A DNA stretch of 64,000 nucleotides from CAVVPY01 sp963750295 (lineage in GTDB: Bacteria; Actinomycetota; Actinomycetes; Mycobacteriales; Jatrophihabitantaceae): positions 1 to 64,000 of the forward strand of contig CAVVPY010000006.1 of NCBI GenBank assembly GCA_963750295.1. The letters run 5' to 3'. Position 1 is the stretch's first letter. Every line of letters starts with the position of its first letter. Shown one piece after another: positions 36,490-48,185 of the stretch. Made by a program: the position numbers and the translations under genes. The notes beneath the pieces are model-generated. The model did no database searches, was not told the DNA's origin, and saw only the letters and a program-made list of their open reading frames with translations.

Positions 36490-37157
36490 GTGCCTGTGCG
36501 CGTCGGTGTCGTCACGTTCCCCGGCAGCCTTGACGACCGTGACGCGGCCCGCGCAGTGCGCCTCGCCGGTGGTGAGGCTGTGCCGTTGTGGCACGCCGAC
36601 CCGCTGCTGCACGACGTGGACGCGGTCATCCTGCCCGGCGGGTTCTCCTACGGCGACTACCTGCGCTGCGGCGCGATCGCCCGGTTCTCCCCGGTGATGG
36701 AGTCGGTGATCTGGGCGGCGCGCGACGCCATGCCGGTGCTCGGTATCTGCAACGGGTTCCAGGTGCTGTGCGAGTCGCACCTGCTGCCCGGTGCGCTGAT
36801 CCGCAACGATCACCGGAAGTTCTTCTGCGGCATGCAGCGGCTGCGTATCGAGAACACGGCCACGTCCTGGACGTCGGGCTACGCCGCCGGTCAAGAGATC
36901 GTCATCCCCATCAAGAACGGCGAGGGCGGCTACGTCGCTGACGAGCGCACGCTCGACGAACTCGAGGCCGAAGGGCGCGTGGTGTTCCGCTACGTCGACG
37001 GCAACCCGAACGGCAGCTATCGCGACATCGCCGGGATCACCAATGCGGCAGGCAACGTGGTCGGGCTGATGCCGCACCCCGAGCACGCGGTCGAGGACCT
37101 GCTCGGCGCCGGGACGGACGGCCTCGGCTTCTTCCTCGGCCTGACCGGGGCGCGCCG

Positions 37158-37161
<4 letters not shown>
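36490..37161 (+). CDS. purQ: Phosphoribosylformylglycinamidine synthase subunit PurQ (glutaminase)
   Basis: This 223-residue protein has a GTG start. It is a class I glutamine amidotransferase with nucleophile C87 in LGICNGFQVL, the oxyanion PGGFSYGDYLRCGAIA and a C-terminal His/Glu (GLMPHPEHAVED). It releases ammonia from glutamine for PurL. The stop overlaps the purL start (GTGA). Confidence 0.95.
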
Positions 37162-39452
<2,291 letters not shown>

Positions 39453-39489
39453 GCGCCACGCCGGCGCGTTGCCGCGCCGCGGCCGCGCG

Positions 39490-40260
39490 GTGAACGTCGC
39501 TGCCGGTGGTGAGCCGGTGCTCGAGCAGTCGGCGGCGATCCTGTCGTGGCTCGTCGAGCTACCCGACGCCGACTTCGCGCGAGCGTCCGTGCTGCCGGGG
39601 TGGGACGTGCGCACGCTGGCCGGCCACGTGTTGATGGTGAACCGGGGCCTGGTGCGCGGGCTGGGCCGACCGACCACGGAGTTACCGGTGCCGGTGGCTG
39701 AGTTCGTGCGGCGGTACCGGCCGGCGGCCGCCCAGCTGGACGCATCCACCCGCGACACGGCAGGACCGCTGACCCCGGCCGGCCTGCGGGACGAGCTCGC
39801 TGGGGCGCTCGCCGAGGTTCGCAGCGCGCTGTCGGCCGACCTGCCCAGGGTCGTCGAGACCGCACGCGGGCCGTCCACGGTGGCGGACTACCTGGCGACG
39901 CGGGTGATCGAACTCGTCGTCCATGCCGACGATCTGTCGCGCTCGGTGCCCGAGCGCGCGGCGGTCGGGTTGCCCCGAGCGTCGCTCGCCGGCGCGGTCC
40001 GGACCCTGGCGCAGATCCTGGCCACGCAGGCGCCGGGACGCTCGGTCGAGATCCGGGTGCCGCCGTTCGTCGCGGTGCAGGCGGTACCCGGCCCGCGACA
40101 TACCCGTGGCACGCCGCCGAACGTGGTCGAGACCGACGGCCTGACCTGGGTGCGACTGGCGTGCGGGCGCGAGACGTTCGCCGGGGCGGTGCGTGCCGGA
40201 TCGGTGCGCGCGAGCGGGAACCGCGCCGATCTCAGCGGCTACCTGCCCGTCCTGTCCTGA
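39490..40260 (+). CDS. Maleylpyruvate isomerase (MDMPI)-family protein
   Basis: This 256-residue protein starts at GTG 39490. It has the DinB-like four-helix metal site of the maleylpyruvate isomerase N-terminal family: WDVRTLAGHVLMVNRGL carries the first His and RVIELVVHADDLSRS the second. A sterol-carrier-like C-terminal part follows (WVRLACGRETFAGA). In actinobacteria such proteins often depend on mycothiol; the reaction is unknown. It sits between purL and purF, followed by a long inverted repeat. No purine role is evident. Confidence 0.8.
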   Translation: MNVAAGGEPVLEQSAAILSWLVELPDADFARASVLPGWDVRTLAGHVLMVNRGLVRGLGRPTTELPVPVAEFVRRYRPAAAQLDASTRDTAGPLTPAGLRDELAGALAEVRSALSADLPRVVETARGPSTVADYLATRVIELVVHADDLSRSVPERAAVGLPRASLAGAVRTLAQILATQAPGRSVEIRVPPFVAVQAVPGPRHTRGTPPNVVETDGLTWVRLACGRETFAGAVRAGSVRASGNRADLSGYLPVLS

Positions 40261-40263
40261 TCG

Positions 40264-40335
40264 CTCCCCGCTTTGACCCTGCGGTGGTCGTGATCGGACC
40301 GCCGCAGCGGCCACCGCAGGGTCAAAGGCGGGGAG
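40264..40335. repeat. 24/25-bp near-perfect inverted repeat before purF
   Basis: Left arm 40264-40287 and right arm 40311-40335 differ by one extra base; the outer part reads CTCCCCGC-TTTGACC. The 23-nt spacer is itself partly self-complementary. Four bases after the MDMPI stop and 50 bp before purF, it is likely a terminator or attenuator. Confidence 0.6.
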
Positions 40336-40384
40336 TGCGGCGCGGGTGCGCGAACCTCCGCGGACGGAACGTAGACTCGACAGC

Positions 40385-41923
40385 GTGGCGACCCGAGGCG
40401 ACGGCCGGCTGAACCACGACATCGACCCGCACGACAAGGGACCGCAGGACGCCTGCGGCATCTTCGGCGTCTGGGCACCCGGCGAGCAGGTCGCCAAGCT
40501 GAGCTACTTCGGGCTCTACGCGCTGCAGCACCGCGGGCAGGAGTCGGCCGGAATCGCGGTCAGCGACGGCTCGTCCCTGCTCGTCTACAAGGACCTCGGC
40601 CTGGTCTCGCAGGTCTTCGACGAGTCGACGCTCGCGACCCTGCAGGGCCACATCGCCGTCGGGCACACCCGTTACTCGACGACCGGTTCCACCACCTGGG
40701 AGAACGCGCAGCCCAGCTTTCGCACCACGTCCGCCGGCACCGGCCTCGCGCTCGGGCACAACGGCAACCTGGTCAACACCGTCGAACTCATGGCCGCCGC
40801 GCGGGCCGAGGGCATCATCGGCGAGGCCGGGCTGGTCCAGGGGCCGGGAGCCACCACCGACTCCGACCTGCTGACCGCCATGCTCGCGGCCCGTCCCGAC
40901 GTGAGCGTCGAGCAGGCCGCCATGGACGTGCTGCCGAAACTGCGCGGTGCCTTCTCGCTGGTCTTCATGGACGAGCACACCCTCTACGCCGCGCGCGACC
41001 CCCAGGGTGTGCGCCCGCTCGTCCTCGGCCGGCTCGAACGGGGCTGGGTGGTGACCTCCGAGACGGCTGCCCTCGACATCGTCGGGGCCAGCTTCGTGCG
41101 TGAGATCGAGCCCGGCGAGCTGCTCGCCATCGACGAGGACGGCCTGCGCTCGCAGCACTTCGCCAGCGCCGACCCGAAGGGCTGCCTGTTCGAGTACGTC
41201 TACCTCGCCCGTCCCGACACGACGATCTCGGGCCGCAGCGTGCACTCGGCGCGGGTCGAACTCGGCCGGCGGCTGGCGAAGGAGCATCCGGCCGACGCCG
41301 ACCTGGTCATCCCGGTGCCCGAATCGGGCACGCCTGCCGCGATCGGGTACGCCGAGGAGTCCGGGATCCCGTACGGCATGGGCCTGGTGAAGAACTCCTA
41401 CGTCGGACGGACGTTCATCCAGCCCTCGCAGACGATCCGCCAACTCGGCATCCGGCTCAAGCTCAACCCGCTGCGTGATGTCATCCGCGGCAAGCGCCTG
41501 GTCGTCGTCGACGACACGATCGTGCGCGGCAATACCCAGCGTGCGCTCGTGCGGATGCTGCGCGAGGCCGGCGCACTCGAGGTGCACGTCCGGATCTCGG
41601 CGCCGCCGGTGAAGTGGCCCTGCTTCTACGGGATCGACTTCGCGTCCAAGGCCGAACTCGTCGCCAACGGCCTGGACGACGAGGGCATCCGGCGCTCCAT
41701 CGGGGCCGACTCGCTGGGCTACGTCTCGCTGGACAACCTGATCGCCGCCAGCGAGCAGCCGCGCACCCGGCTGTGCCGCGCGTGCTTCGACGGCGAGTAC
41801 CCGATCGCCCTGCCCGACCTCGTCGGCAAGCACGTGCTCGAAGGCATCGAGCGCTCCGTCAGCGGTCGCGAGCCCGAGCACACGCCTGCCTACAGCGCCG
41901 AGGATGCGCTCAGCCGCCCGTGA
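40385..41923 (+). CDS. purF: Amidophosphoribosyltransferase
   Basis: This 512-residue GTG-start protein has a short propeptide followed by the N-terminal Cys nucleophile (DACGIFGVW). Glutaminase features are GLYALQHRGQESAGIAV, GHTRYSTTGS and HNGNLVN. The PRPP-binding motif VVVDDTIVRGNTQ is in the C-terminal half. It is the first committed enzyme of purine synthesis, inhibited by purine nucleotides. It is followed after 13 bp by purM. Confidence 0.95.
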   Translation: MATRGDGRLNHDIDPHDKGPQDACGIFGVWAPGEQVAKLSYFGLYALQHRGQESAGIAVSDGSSLLVYKDLGLVSQVFDESTLATLQGHIAVGHTRYSTTGSTTWENAQPSFRTTSAGTGLALGHNGNLVNTVELMAAARAEGIIGEAGLVQGPGATTDSDLLTAMLAARPDVSVEQAAMDVLPKLRGAFSLVFMDEHTLYAARDPQGVRPLVLGRLERGWVVTSETAALDIVGASFVREIEPGELLAIDEDGLRSQHFASADPKGCLFEYVYLARPDTTISGRSVHSARVELGRRLAKEHPADADLVIPVPESGTPAAIGYAEESGIPYGMGLVKNSYVGRTFIQPSQTIRQLGIRLKLNPLRDVIRGKRLVVVDDTIVRGNTQRALVRMLREAGALEVHVRISAPPVKWPCFYGIDFASKAELVANGLDDEGIRRSIGADSLGYVSLDNLIAASEQPRTRLCRACFDGEYPIALPDLVGKHVLEGIERSVSGREPEHTPAYSAEDALSRP

Positions 41924-41936
41924 GCGTGGTCCGGTC

Positions 41937-43010
41937 ATGACGAGCTACGCGGCCGCCGGGGTCGACGTCGTCGCGGGCGAGCGGGCTGTCGAGCTGATGA
42001 AGGCCTCGGTCGCACGCACCACACGGCCCGAGGTACGGGGCGGTCTCGGCGGGTTCGCGGGCTTGTTCGAGCTCGATCTCGTCAAGTACCCGCGCCCGGT
42101 CCTCGCCAGCTCGACCGACGGCGTGGGCACCAAGATCGCGATCGCGCGAGCGGTCGACCGTCACGACACCATCGGCATCGACCTCGTGGCCATGGTCGTC
42201 GACGACCTGGTCGTCGTCGGCGCCGAGCCGTTGTTCCTCACCGACTACATCGCGACCGGACGGGTCGTGCCGGAGAAGATCGCCGCGATCGTGGCCGGGA
42301 TCGCCGAGGGCTGCGTCCAGGCCGGCTGCGCGCTGGTGGGTGGCGAGACCGCGGAGCACCCCGGCGTGATGGCCGAGGACGAGTACGACGTCTCCGGAAC
42401 CGGGGTGGGCGTGGTCGACGCCGACTCGGTGCTCGGTGCCGAACGGGTCCGCCCGGGTGACGTGCTCATCGCGCTCGGGTCGTCCGGACTGCACTCGAAC
42501 GGGTACTCGCTCGCCCGCGAGGTGCTGCTGAACCGCGGCGGCCTCTCGTTGGACGCCACCCCGGAGGTCCTGGACGGGCGCACGCTGGCCGAGGAACTGC
42601 TCGTGCCCACCCGGATCTACGCGCTGGACTGCCTCGCGCTCGTCGCGGAGGCCGGGGCGCACGCCTTCGCGCACATCACCGGTGGCGGCCTGGCGGCGAA
42701 CCTGGCGCGCGTCCTGCCAGCGGGTGTGGAGGCGGTCGTCGACCGCGCCAGCTGGGCGCCGCAGCCGATCTTCGACCTGATCGCCCGGACCGGTGCCGTG
42801 GCGCGCGCCGAGCTGGAAATCGCGTTCAACCTCGGCGTGGGCATGGTCGCGCTCGTACCGCAGGAACGGGCCGGGGACGCGGTGCGGCTGCTCACCGCAC
42901 GGTCGGTCCCGGCCTGGGTGCTCGGTGAGGTTCGCGTGAGCGTTGCTCCTGGCCCCGGACGGGTGCAGCTTTCGTCCGCTTACGCGGGCTTAGCGGCCAA
43001 CTGGCGTTAG
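41937..43010 (+). CDS. purM: Phosphoribosylformylglycinamidine cyclo-ligase (AIR synthetase)
   Basis: Starting at ATG 41937, this 357-residue protein shows typical signatures: YAAAGVDVVAGERAVELMK, SSTDGVGTKIAIA, HDTIGIDLVAMVVDDLVVVG and GGGLAANLARVLP. It closes the imidazole ring, making AIR from FGAM and ATP. It overlaps nothing and lies 13 bp after purF, as in most actinobacteria. Confidence 0.95.
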   Translation: MTSYAAAGVDVVAGERAVELMKASVARTTRPEVRGGLGGFAGLFELDLVKYPRPVLASSTDGVGTKIAIARAVDRHDTIGIDLVAMVVDDLVVVGAEPLFLTDYIATGRVVPEKIAAIVAGIAEGCVQAGCALVGGETAEHPGVMAEDEYDVSGTGVGVVDADSVLGAERVRPGDVLIALGSSGLHSNGYSLAREVLLNRGGLSLDATPEVLDGRTLAEELLVPTRIYALDCLALVAEAGAHAFAHITGGGLAANLARVLPAGVEAVVDRASWAPQPIFDLIARTGAVARAELEIAFNLGVGMVALVPQERAGDAVRLLTARSVPAWVLGEVRVSVAPGPGRVQLSSAYAGLAANWR

Positions 43011-43137
43011 CGTGCCAGGGGGGCATCCTGGCGATGGTCGCAAATTGGACGGATCTGCACCCGGCTAATTTACGACGCAACTATCTCGCCTCGGACGGCG
43101 CCGAACGGCCCGCCGAGTGCGGTGAGTGTGGGTCGGT

Positions 43138-43323
43138 CTACCGCCGGGCGTGTGCCCAGTTCCCGCCGTCGTCCTCGAGGTCGTCTGCGTCCTCGGTGTC
43201 GCCCGGGGAGTGCGGCGAACCGGCGAGCTCGCGCTGGAGTGCGTCGAGATCGGTGAATTGCGAGCTGTACTTCAGCTCCCGGGCCACTTTTTGCTGCTTT
43301 GCCTTGGCACGGCCGCGCCCCAT
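43138..43323 (-). CDS. DUF3073 family protein
   Basis: From ATG 43323 (preceded by GAGGGGG) the 61-residue product begins MGRGRAKAKQQKVARELKYS and ends with an acidic tail. This basic head and acidic tail are the hallmarks of DUF3073, an actinobacterial family of unknown function usually next to the pur/bldC region. It is transcribed toward purM. Confidence 0.88.
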   Translation of the reverse strand: MGRGRAKAKQQKVARELKYSSQFTDLDALQRELAGSPHSPGDTEDADDLEDDGGNWAHARR

Positions 43324-43696
43324 CGGCTCGACCCCCTCGCTCACCAGGTCTGCCGGCTAGAGCGTCGATCGGGCGGTTACAGCGGGCACCGAACGGCTCT
43401 GCCGGGGAAGTTGTCATCCTCGTAGGTCAAGACTACCTCGCGCAGATCGGTCCCGGCACGCGGGCGCGGCATGTCTGCGTGATGTCCGGAAGCCGCCTCT
43501 TTCATCCGAATTAGTGCCTGGGACGAACCGGACACCGCCAGCGCGGTGGCACACAGTGGACAGATCGGTATCGTCGAGTGGGAATGGGACCACCCGGTAT
43601 GGATACTTTGCGGTGTAGCGCGGACATTAGAACCCGCGTTAGACCTCGGGGAAACAGGACGCCTCGGGCTGATCAGTCCCAGAAAGGGAACTCACC
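43324..43696. other. Intergenic spacer before bldC
   Basis: This 373-bp spacer, divergent from DUF3073, holds no gene. The last bases carry the bldC ribosome site (AGAAAGGGAACTCACC). No clear promoter or palindrome could be placed. The spacer is less GC-rich than genes nearby. Confidence 0.5.
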
Positions 43697-43909
43697 ATGA
43701 CCACACCACGTCAGCGCCCGGAATCCGAGCCGCTGCTCACCCCGTCCGAGGTCGCGACGCTGTTCCGCGTCGACCCGAAGACGGTCACCCGTTGGGCGAA
43801 GGCCGGCAAGCTGACCTCGATCCGCACTCTCGGCGGCCACCGTCGCTACCGCGAGTCCGAGGTTCGTTCGCTGCTCGAAGGCAACACGGTCGCTACGATC
43901 GAGAGCTGA
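43697..43909 (+). CDS. bldC: BldC-family transcriptional regulator
   Basis: This 70-residue MerR-type HTH protein reads LLTPSEVATLFRVDPKTVTR, then WAKAGKLTSIRTLGGHRRYR. It is almost identical to BldC of Streptomyces, which binds direct repeats and controls the timing of development. In non-sporulating actinomycetes it is a conserved global regulator. It has its own ribosome site (GAAAGGGAAC) and no cotranscribed neighbour. Confidence 0.93.
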   Translation: MTTPRQRPESEPLLTPSEVATLFRVDPKTVTRWAKAGKLTSIRTLGGHRRYRESEVRSLLEGNTVATIES

Positions 43910-44034
43910 GTTCTCACCTGATCCACAGGCGCCGCCTCGACTTCGGTCGGGGCGGCGCTGTCGTGTCCGCAGCCGTTGGTAGCCCGGGTCGGCAAGGGGT
44001 GGGCCGTCCTCGCGGGGCGTCCTAGAGTTGATCC

Positions 44035-45669
44035 ATGACCGCGGCCACGCTGTCCTACACCTCAGCCACGTCGGATGTGCCACTGCTGGGCGAGACGATC
44101 GATGCGAATCTGCGTCGAGCCGTCGCCCGGTTCCCGGACCGCGAGGCCGTCGTCGACGTCTCGACCGGTGCCCGGCTCAGCTACGCCGAGCTTGATGACG
44201 CGGTCGACGCCGTCGCCCGCGGGCTGTTCGCCCGAGGCATAGAGCGGGGCGACCGCGTCGGCATCTGGGCGCCGAACTGCATCCCGTGGCTGCTCACCCA
44301 GTACGCGACGGCGCGCATGGGCGCGATCCTCGTCAACATCAACCCGGCCTACCGCACTCACGAACTGAAGTACGTGCTAGAGCAGGCCAGTATCGGCACT
44401 CTCGTCTCGGCCGTGGCCTTCAAGACCAGCGACTACCGCGCCATGATCGATGAGGTCCGTGGCGGGTTGCCGAGCTTGCGCGATGTGGTCTACCTCGACG
44501 ATCCGAGCTGGGACGACCTGCTCGCCGCCGGTGCCGGGGTGAGCGCGGCGCAGGTCGCCGAGCGAGCGGGATCGCTGAGTTTCGATGACCCGATCAACAT
44601 CCAGTACACGTCCGGGACGACCGGCTTCCCCAAGGGCGCGACGCTCTCGCACCACAACATCCTCAACAACGGGTACTTCGTCGGTGAGCTGTGCGGGTAC
44701 ACCGAGCACGACCGGATCTGCGTCCCGGTGCCGTTCTATCACTGCTTCGGCATGGTGATGGGCAATCTCGCGTCGACCTCGCACGGTGCCTGTGTCGTCA
44801 TCCCCGGGCCCGGGTTCGATCCGGTGGCAACACTCGAGGCCGTCCAGCAGGAGAAGTGCACCTCGCTCTACGGCGTGCCGACGATGTTCATCGCCGAGCT
44901 GGGCACGCCGACGTTCGGCGACTACGACCTCGCCTCGCTCCGGACGGGGATCATGGCCGGGTCGCCGTGCCCGGTCGAGGTGATGAAGCGGGTGGTGTCC
45001 GAGATGCACATGCCCGACGTGACGATCTGTTACGGCATGACCGAGACCTCCCCGGTGTCGACGCAGACGCGTGCCGACGATTCACTCGACCGCCGCGTCT
45101 CGACGGTGGGCCGCATCCACCCGCACCTCGAGATCAAGGTGGTCGATCCCGAGACCGACCTGCTGGTGCCGGTCGGCGAGCCCGGTGAGCTGTGCACGCG
45201 CGGCTACTCGGTGATGTCGGGGTACTGGGACGAGCCTGACAAGACCGCGCAGGTACTTCGTCACGGCTGGATGCACACCGGTGACATGGCGGTGCTGGAC
45301 GAGGAGGGCTACCTCACCATCGTCGGCCGGATCAAGGACATGGTCATCCGCGGCGGCGAGAACGTGTACCCGCGCGAGGTCGAGGAGTTCCTCTACACCC
45401 ATCCGGACGTGGTGGACGCCCAGGTGATCGGGGTCCCGGACGAGAAGTACGGCGAGGAACTGATGGCCTGGGTGCGGTTGCGCGAGGGTGCCTCGCTCGA
45501 TACCGCGAGCTTGCGCGAGTACTGCCAGGGCAAGCTCGCGCACTACAAGATCCCGCGCTACGTCCACGTCGTCGACGAGTTCCCGATGACGGTGACCGGC
45601 AAGGTCCGCAAGGTGCAGATGCGCGAGGAAGCGCTGGCCCTGCTGGGATTGCCGACGACGACGCGCTGA
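44035..45669 (+). CDS. AMP-binding acyl-CoA synthetase (FadD-like)
   Basis: This 544-residue protein has the full ANL adenylation signature: P-loop YTSGTTGFPKGATLSHHN, VPFYHCFGMVMG, CYGMTETSPVS (A5), YWDEP, GWMHTGDMA (A7), GRIKDMVIRGGENVYPREVE and MTVTGKVRKVQM. The family makes acyl-AMP, then acyl-CoA; the sequence resembles medium-chain fatty-acid CoA ligases. It starts at ATG 44035 and is convergent with the monooxygenase (12 bp between stops). Confidence 0.9.
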   Translation: MTAATLSYTSATSDVPLLGETIDANLRRAVARFPDREAVVDVSTGARLSYAELDDAVDAVARGLFARGIERGDRVGIWAPNCIPWLLTQYATARMGAILVNINPAYRTHELKYVLEQASIGTLVSAVAFKTSDYRAMIDEVRGGLPSLRDVVYLDDPSWDDLLAAGAGVSAAQVAERAGSLSFDDPINIQYTSGTTGFPKGATLSHHNILNNGYFVGELCGYTEHDRICVPVPFYHCFGMVMGNLASTSHGACVVIPGPGFDPVATLEAVQQEKCTSLYGVPTMFIAELGTPTFGDYDLASLRTGIMAGSPCPVEVMKRVVSEMHMPDVTICYGMTETSPVSTQTRADDSLDRRVSTVGRIHPHLEIKVVDPETDLLVPVGEPGELCTRGYSVMSGYWDEPDKTAQVLRHGWMHTGDMAVLDEEGYLTIVGRIKDMVIRGGENVYPREVEEFLYTHPDVVDAQVIGVPDEKYGEELMAWVRLREGASLDTASLREYCQGKLAHYKIPRYVHVVDEFPMTVTGKVRKVQMREEALALLGLPTTTR

Positions 45670-45681
45670 CCCGCCCGCACG

Positions 45682-47487
45682 TCAGGAGCGGTGGTGGGTC
45701 TCCTGCAGGGCGTAGACGGGCGTGTCGATGCCGACCTCGCGCGCCTTGAGTTGCAGCGCCAGGTACTGCGAGTAGAAGCGCGACTGGTGCAGGTTGCCGC
45801 CGTGGAACCACAGCGCCTGTTGTTGCGTCGGCTTCCACATGTTGCGTTGCTCGCCCTCCCACGGACCCGGGTCCTTCGGGGTGTCCGAGCCGAGACCCCA
45901 CACCTTGCCGACGCGATCGGCAACCTCCTGCGAGATCAGGTCGGCGGCCCACCCGTTCATCGAGCCGTAGCCGGTCGCGTACACGACGAGATCGGCCGGC
46001 AGCGACGTCCCGTCCGACAGCACGACCGAGTCGGCCGTGAGGTGGTCGACCTGGCCGCGGACGAGCTTCACGTCCCCGTTCGCGACCAGATCGGCCGCGC
46101 CCACGTCGATGTAGTAGCCCGAACCGCGGCGCAGGTACTTCATGAACAGCCCTGACCCGTCCGCGCCCCAGTCGTGCTCGAAGCCGGCCTTCTCGAGCCG
46201 ATCGTAGAAGTCCTTGTCGCGCTCACGCATCTGGTCGTAGAGCGGGATCTGGAACTGGTGCATGATCCGGTACGGCAGCGACGCGAAGATCAGGTCGGCC
46301 TTCTCGGTCGTCACCCCGCTCGCCACCGCCTGCTCGGAGTAGAGCGCCCCGAGGCCGATGTCCATCAACGTCTCGGACCGGACGATGTGCGTCGAGGAAC
46401 GCTGCACCATCGTCACATCCGCCCCGACCTCCCACAGCGCACCGCAGATGTCGAAGGCGGAGTTGTTCGAACCGATCACCACGCAGCGCTTGTCCTTGTA
46501 CGCATCCGGGCCCGGGTGCGCGGACGAGTGGTGCTGGTCGCCGCGGAACTCGTCCATGCCCGGCAGCGACGGCAGGTTCGGCTTGCCCGACATCCCGGTG
46601 GCGAGGACGAGGTGCTTGGGCCGCAGCACGAGCGGCTTGCCCTCGCGCTCGATCTCGACGGTCCACTCACCGGTGGCCTCGTCGAAGTGTGCGGACTTCG
46701 CCTCGGTACTCGGCCAGTAGTTCAGCTCCATCACCCGGGTGTAGGACTCGAGCCAGTCGGCGATCTTGTCCTTGGGTGAGAACACCGGCCAGTTGTCCGG
46801 GAACTTGATGTAGGGCAGGTGGTCGTACCAGATCGGGTCGTGCAGGCACAGCGACTTGTAGCGGTTGCGCCACTGATCGCCCGGCCGCGGGTGCTTGTCG
46901 ATGATGATCGTCGGGATGTCGAGCTGACGCAGCCGCGCCCCGAGGCCGATGCCACCTTGCCCGCCACCCACGACGAGGACGTAGGGCTGGGTCTCGTACC
47001 CGAGTTCGCGCTGCTCACGCGCGCGTCGCTCGGCCCACGTCTCGCGGCCGCGGTGGGCGCCGTGTTCGGCCCCCATCGGTCGACGCTCGCGCCGGCGCTC
47101 CTCGTGGCCCTTGAGCTCGTCCAGCGTCGTGAGCAGCGTCCACGCCTTCCCGTCGCGCAACCGCAACTGCCCCGAGCCACGACCCACCGCGGTCTCGAAC
47201 GTGATCCAGGCCTCGGTCACGCCGTCGGCCTCGGCCGGCTCCTCGGCGATCGTCCAGTTCGACGCCTGGACGCGAGCCGCGGTGGTGTCGACGAGGTCGC
47301 GCACCCCGTCGCGTCCCTCGACCGTCTTCAGATTCCACGTGAACGCGACCAGGTCGCGCCAGAAGCAGTCCTCGACGAACAGCTCGGCCGTGGCGGCGCC
47401 GTCGCCGGCGTCGAGCGTCGCCGCGAACTGGTCCAGCCAGGTCTGCACGGTCGTACGTGCAGTGGTGTCTTCGAGCAATCCGGTCAT
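45682..47487 (-). CDS. SnoaL-domain/flavin-containing monooxygenase fusion
   Basis: With ATG 47487 (preceded by AAGGGGG) the protein has 601 residues. The first 130 form a SnoaL/NTF2-like fold (FAATLDAGDGAATAELFVED, FETAVGRGSGQLRLRDG). The rest is a class B flavin monooxygenase: FAD Rossmann VLVVGGGQGGIGLGARL, HPRPGDQWRNRY and a second Rossmann CVVIGSNNSAFDICGAL. This fusion is known in actinobacteria for dealing with small xenobiotics. It is divergent from a MarR-MFS operon, with a palindrome in the spacer, so induction by a substrate that also drives the efflux pump is likely. Confidence 0.88.
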   Translation of the reverse strand: MTGLLEDTTARTTVQTWLDQFAATLDAGDGAATAELFVEDCFWRDLVAFTWNLKTVEGRDGVRDLVDTTAARVQASNWTIAEEPAEADGVTEAWITFETAVGRGSGQLRLRDGKAWTLLTTLDELKGHEERRRERRPMGAEHGAHRGRETWAERRAREQRELGYETQPYVLVVGGGQGGIGLGARLRQLDIPTIIIDKHPRPGDQWRNRYKSLCLHDPIWYDHLPYIKFPDNWPVFSPKDKIADWLESYTRVMELNYWPSTEAKSAHFDEATGEWTVEIEREGKPLVLRPKHLVLATGMSGKPNLPSLPGMDEFRGDQHHSSAHPGPDAYKDKRCVVIGSNNSAFDICGALWEVGADVTMVQRSSTHIVRSETLMDIGLGALYSEQAVASGVTTEKADLIFASLPYRIMHQFQIPLYDQMRERDKDFYDRLEKAGFEHDWGADGSGLFMKYLRRGSGYYIDVGAADLVANGDVKLVRGQVDHLTADSVVLSDGTSLPADLVVYATGYGSMNGWAADLISQEVADRVGKVWGLGSDTPKDPGPWEGEQRNMWKPTQQQALWFHGGNLHQSRFYSQYLALQLKAREVGIDTPVYALQETHHRS

Positions 47488-47623
47488 CGTCGGCCCCCTT
47501 GTCCCCGTATGCCACTGTGCCGCGACTGGGTGCGGTCGGGAAGAGTCGGCGGCGAACGGCTGCTGAGAAATTGCCTGAGCTCGAGTTTGCATCTCGCGAT
47601 TCGACGGTAGATGCTTGCGTCCA

Positions 47624-47635
47624 GCAACTAGTTGC
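47624..47635. promoter_or_regulatory. Putative MarR operator, perfect palindrome
   Basis: GCAACTAGTTGC is a perfect 12-bp palindrome in the spacer between the monooxygenase and MarR genes, eight bases before the first possible MarR start codon. MarR repressors bind such sites. Confidence 0.65.
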
Positions 47636-47642
47636 GTGAGGC

Positions 47643-48185
47643 ATGCAAGTGGAGGTTTCAGGCCGGATGAACGCCGATGAGCCGGTGGCGGTCCCCACCG
47701 AGGTCGCCGAGGTGGCGGACAACTTTGTCGCGCTGATGCGCTCGTTCCAGCGGGCGCGGGCCCGGATGCTCGCCGCTGCTGCGCACGACGTCGAGTGGTC
47801 GGCGCACGTCCTGCTCAAGTGCGTGGCGACCGAAGGGCCGATGCGGGCGAGCGCGGCTGCCGAGGCCCTGCAGTCGGACCCGTCCACCGTCAGCCGGCAG
47901 GTCGCGGCGCTGGTCAAGGACGGCTTGCTCGAGCGGCGTGCCGATCCGATCGACGGGCGCGCGAGTCTGTTGGTCGTCACGCCGCAGGCGGACGAGGTGC
48001 TCGCTGAGCACGACAACATCCGGATGCGTCACTTCGCCCGGATGCTCGCCGATTGGCCCGAGCGCGACCTGCGACGATTCGCGGTGCTGCTGCACCGCTT
48101 CACCGACGATTTCGAAAGTGCGAACCACTATGCGATGACCGACCCGGTACCGGCTCGGTCAGTAGCCGCTGGAGGTAACCGCTGA
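47643..48185 (+). CDS. MarR-family transcriptional regulator
   Basis: The frame opens at ATG 47643; the second ATG 47667 lies behind GGAGG and fits better, giving 172 residues. The winged helix reads HVLLKCVATEGPMRASAAAE, then QSDPSTVSRQVAALVKDGLL and a wing with DPIDGRASLLVV. The stop overlaps the MFS start (TGATG), so it is cotranscribed with a pump, the standard arrangement of a repressor with its efflux target. The palindrome upstream suggests self-repression and control of the divergent monooxygenase. Confidence 0.88.
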   Translation: MQVEVSGRMNADEPVAVPTEVAEVADNFVALMRSFQRARARMLAAAAHDVEWSAHVLLKCVATEGPMRASAAAEALQSDPSTVSRQVAALVKDGLLERRADPIDGRASLLVVTPQADEVLAEHDNIRMRHFARMLADWPERDLRRFAVLLHRFTDDFESANHYAMTDPVPARSVAAGGNR

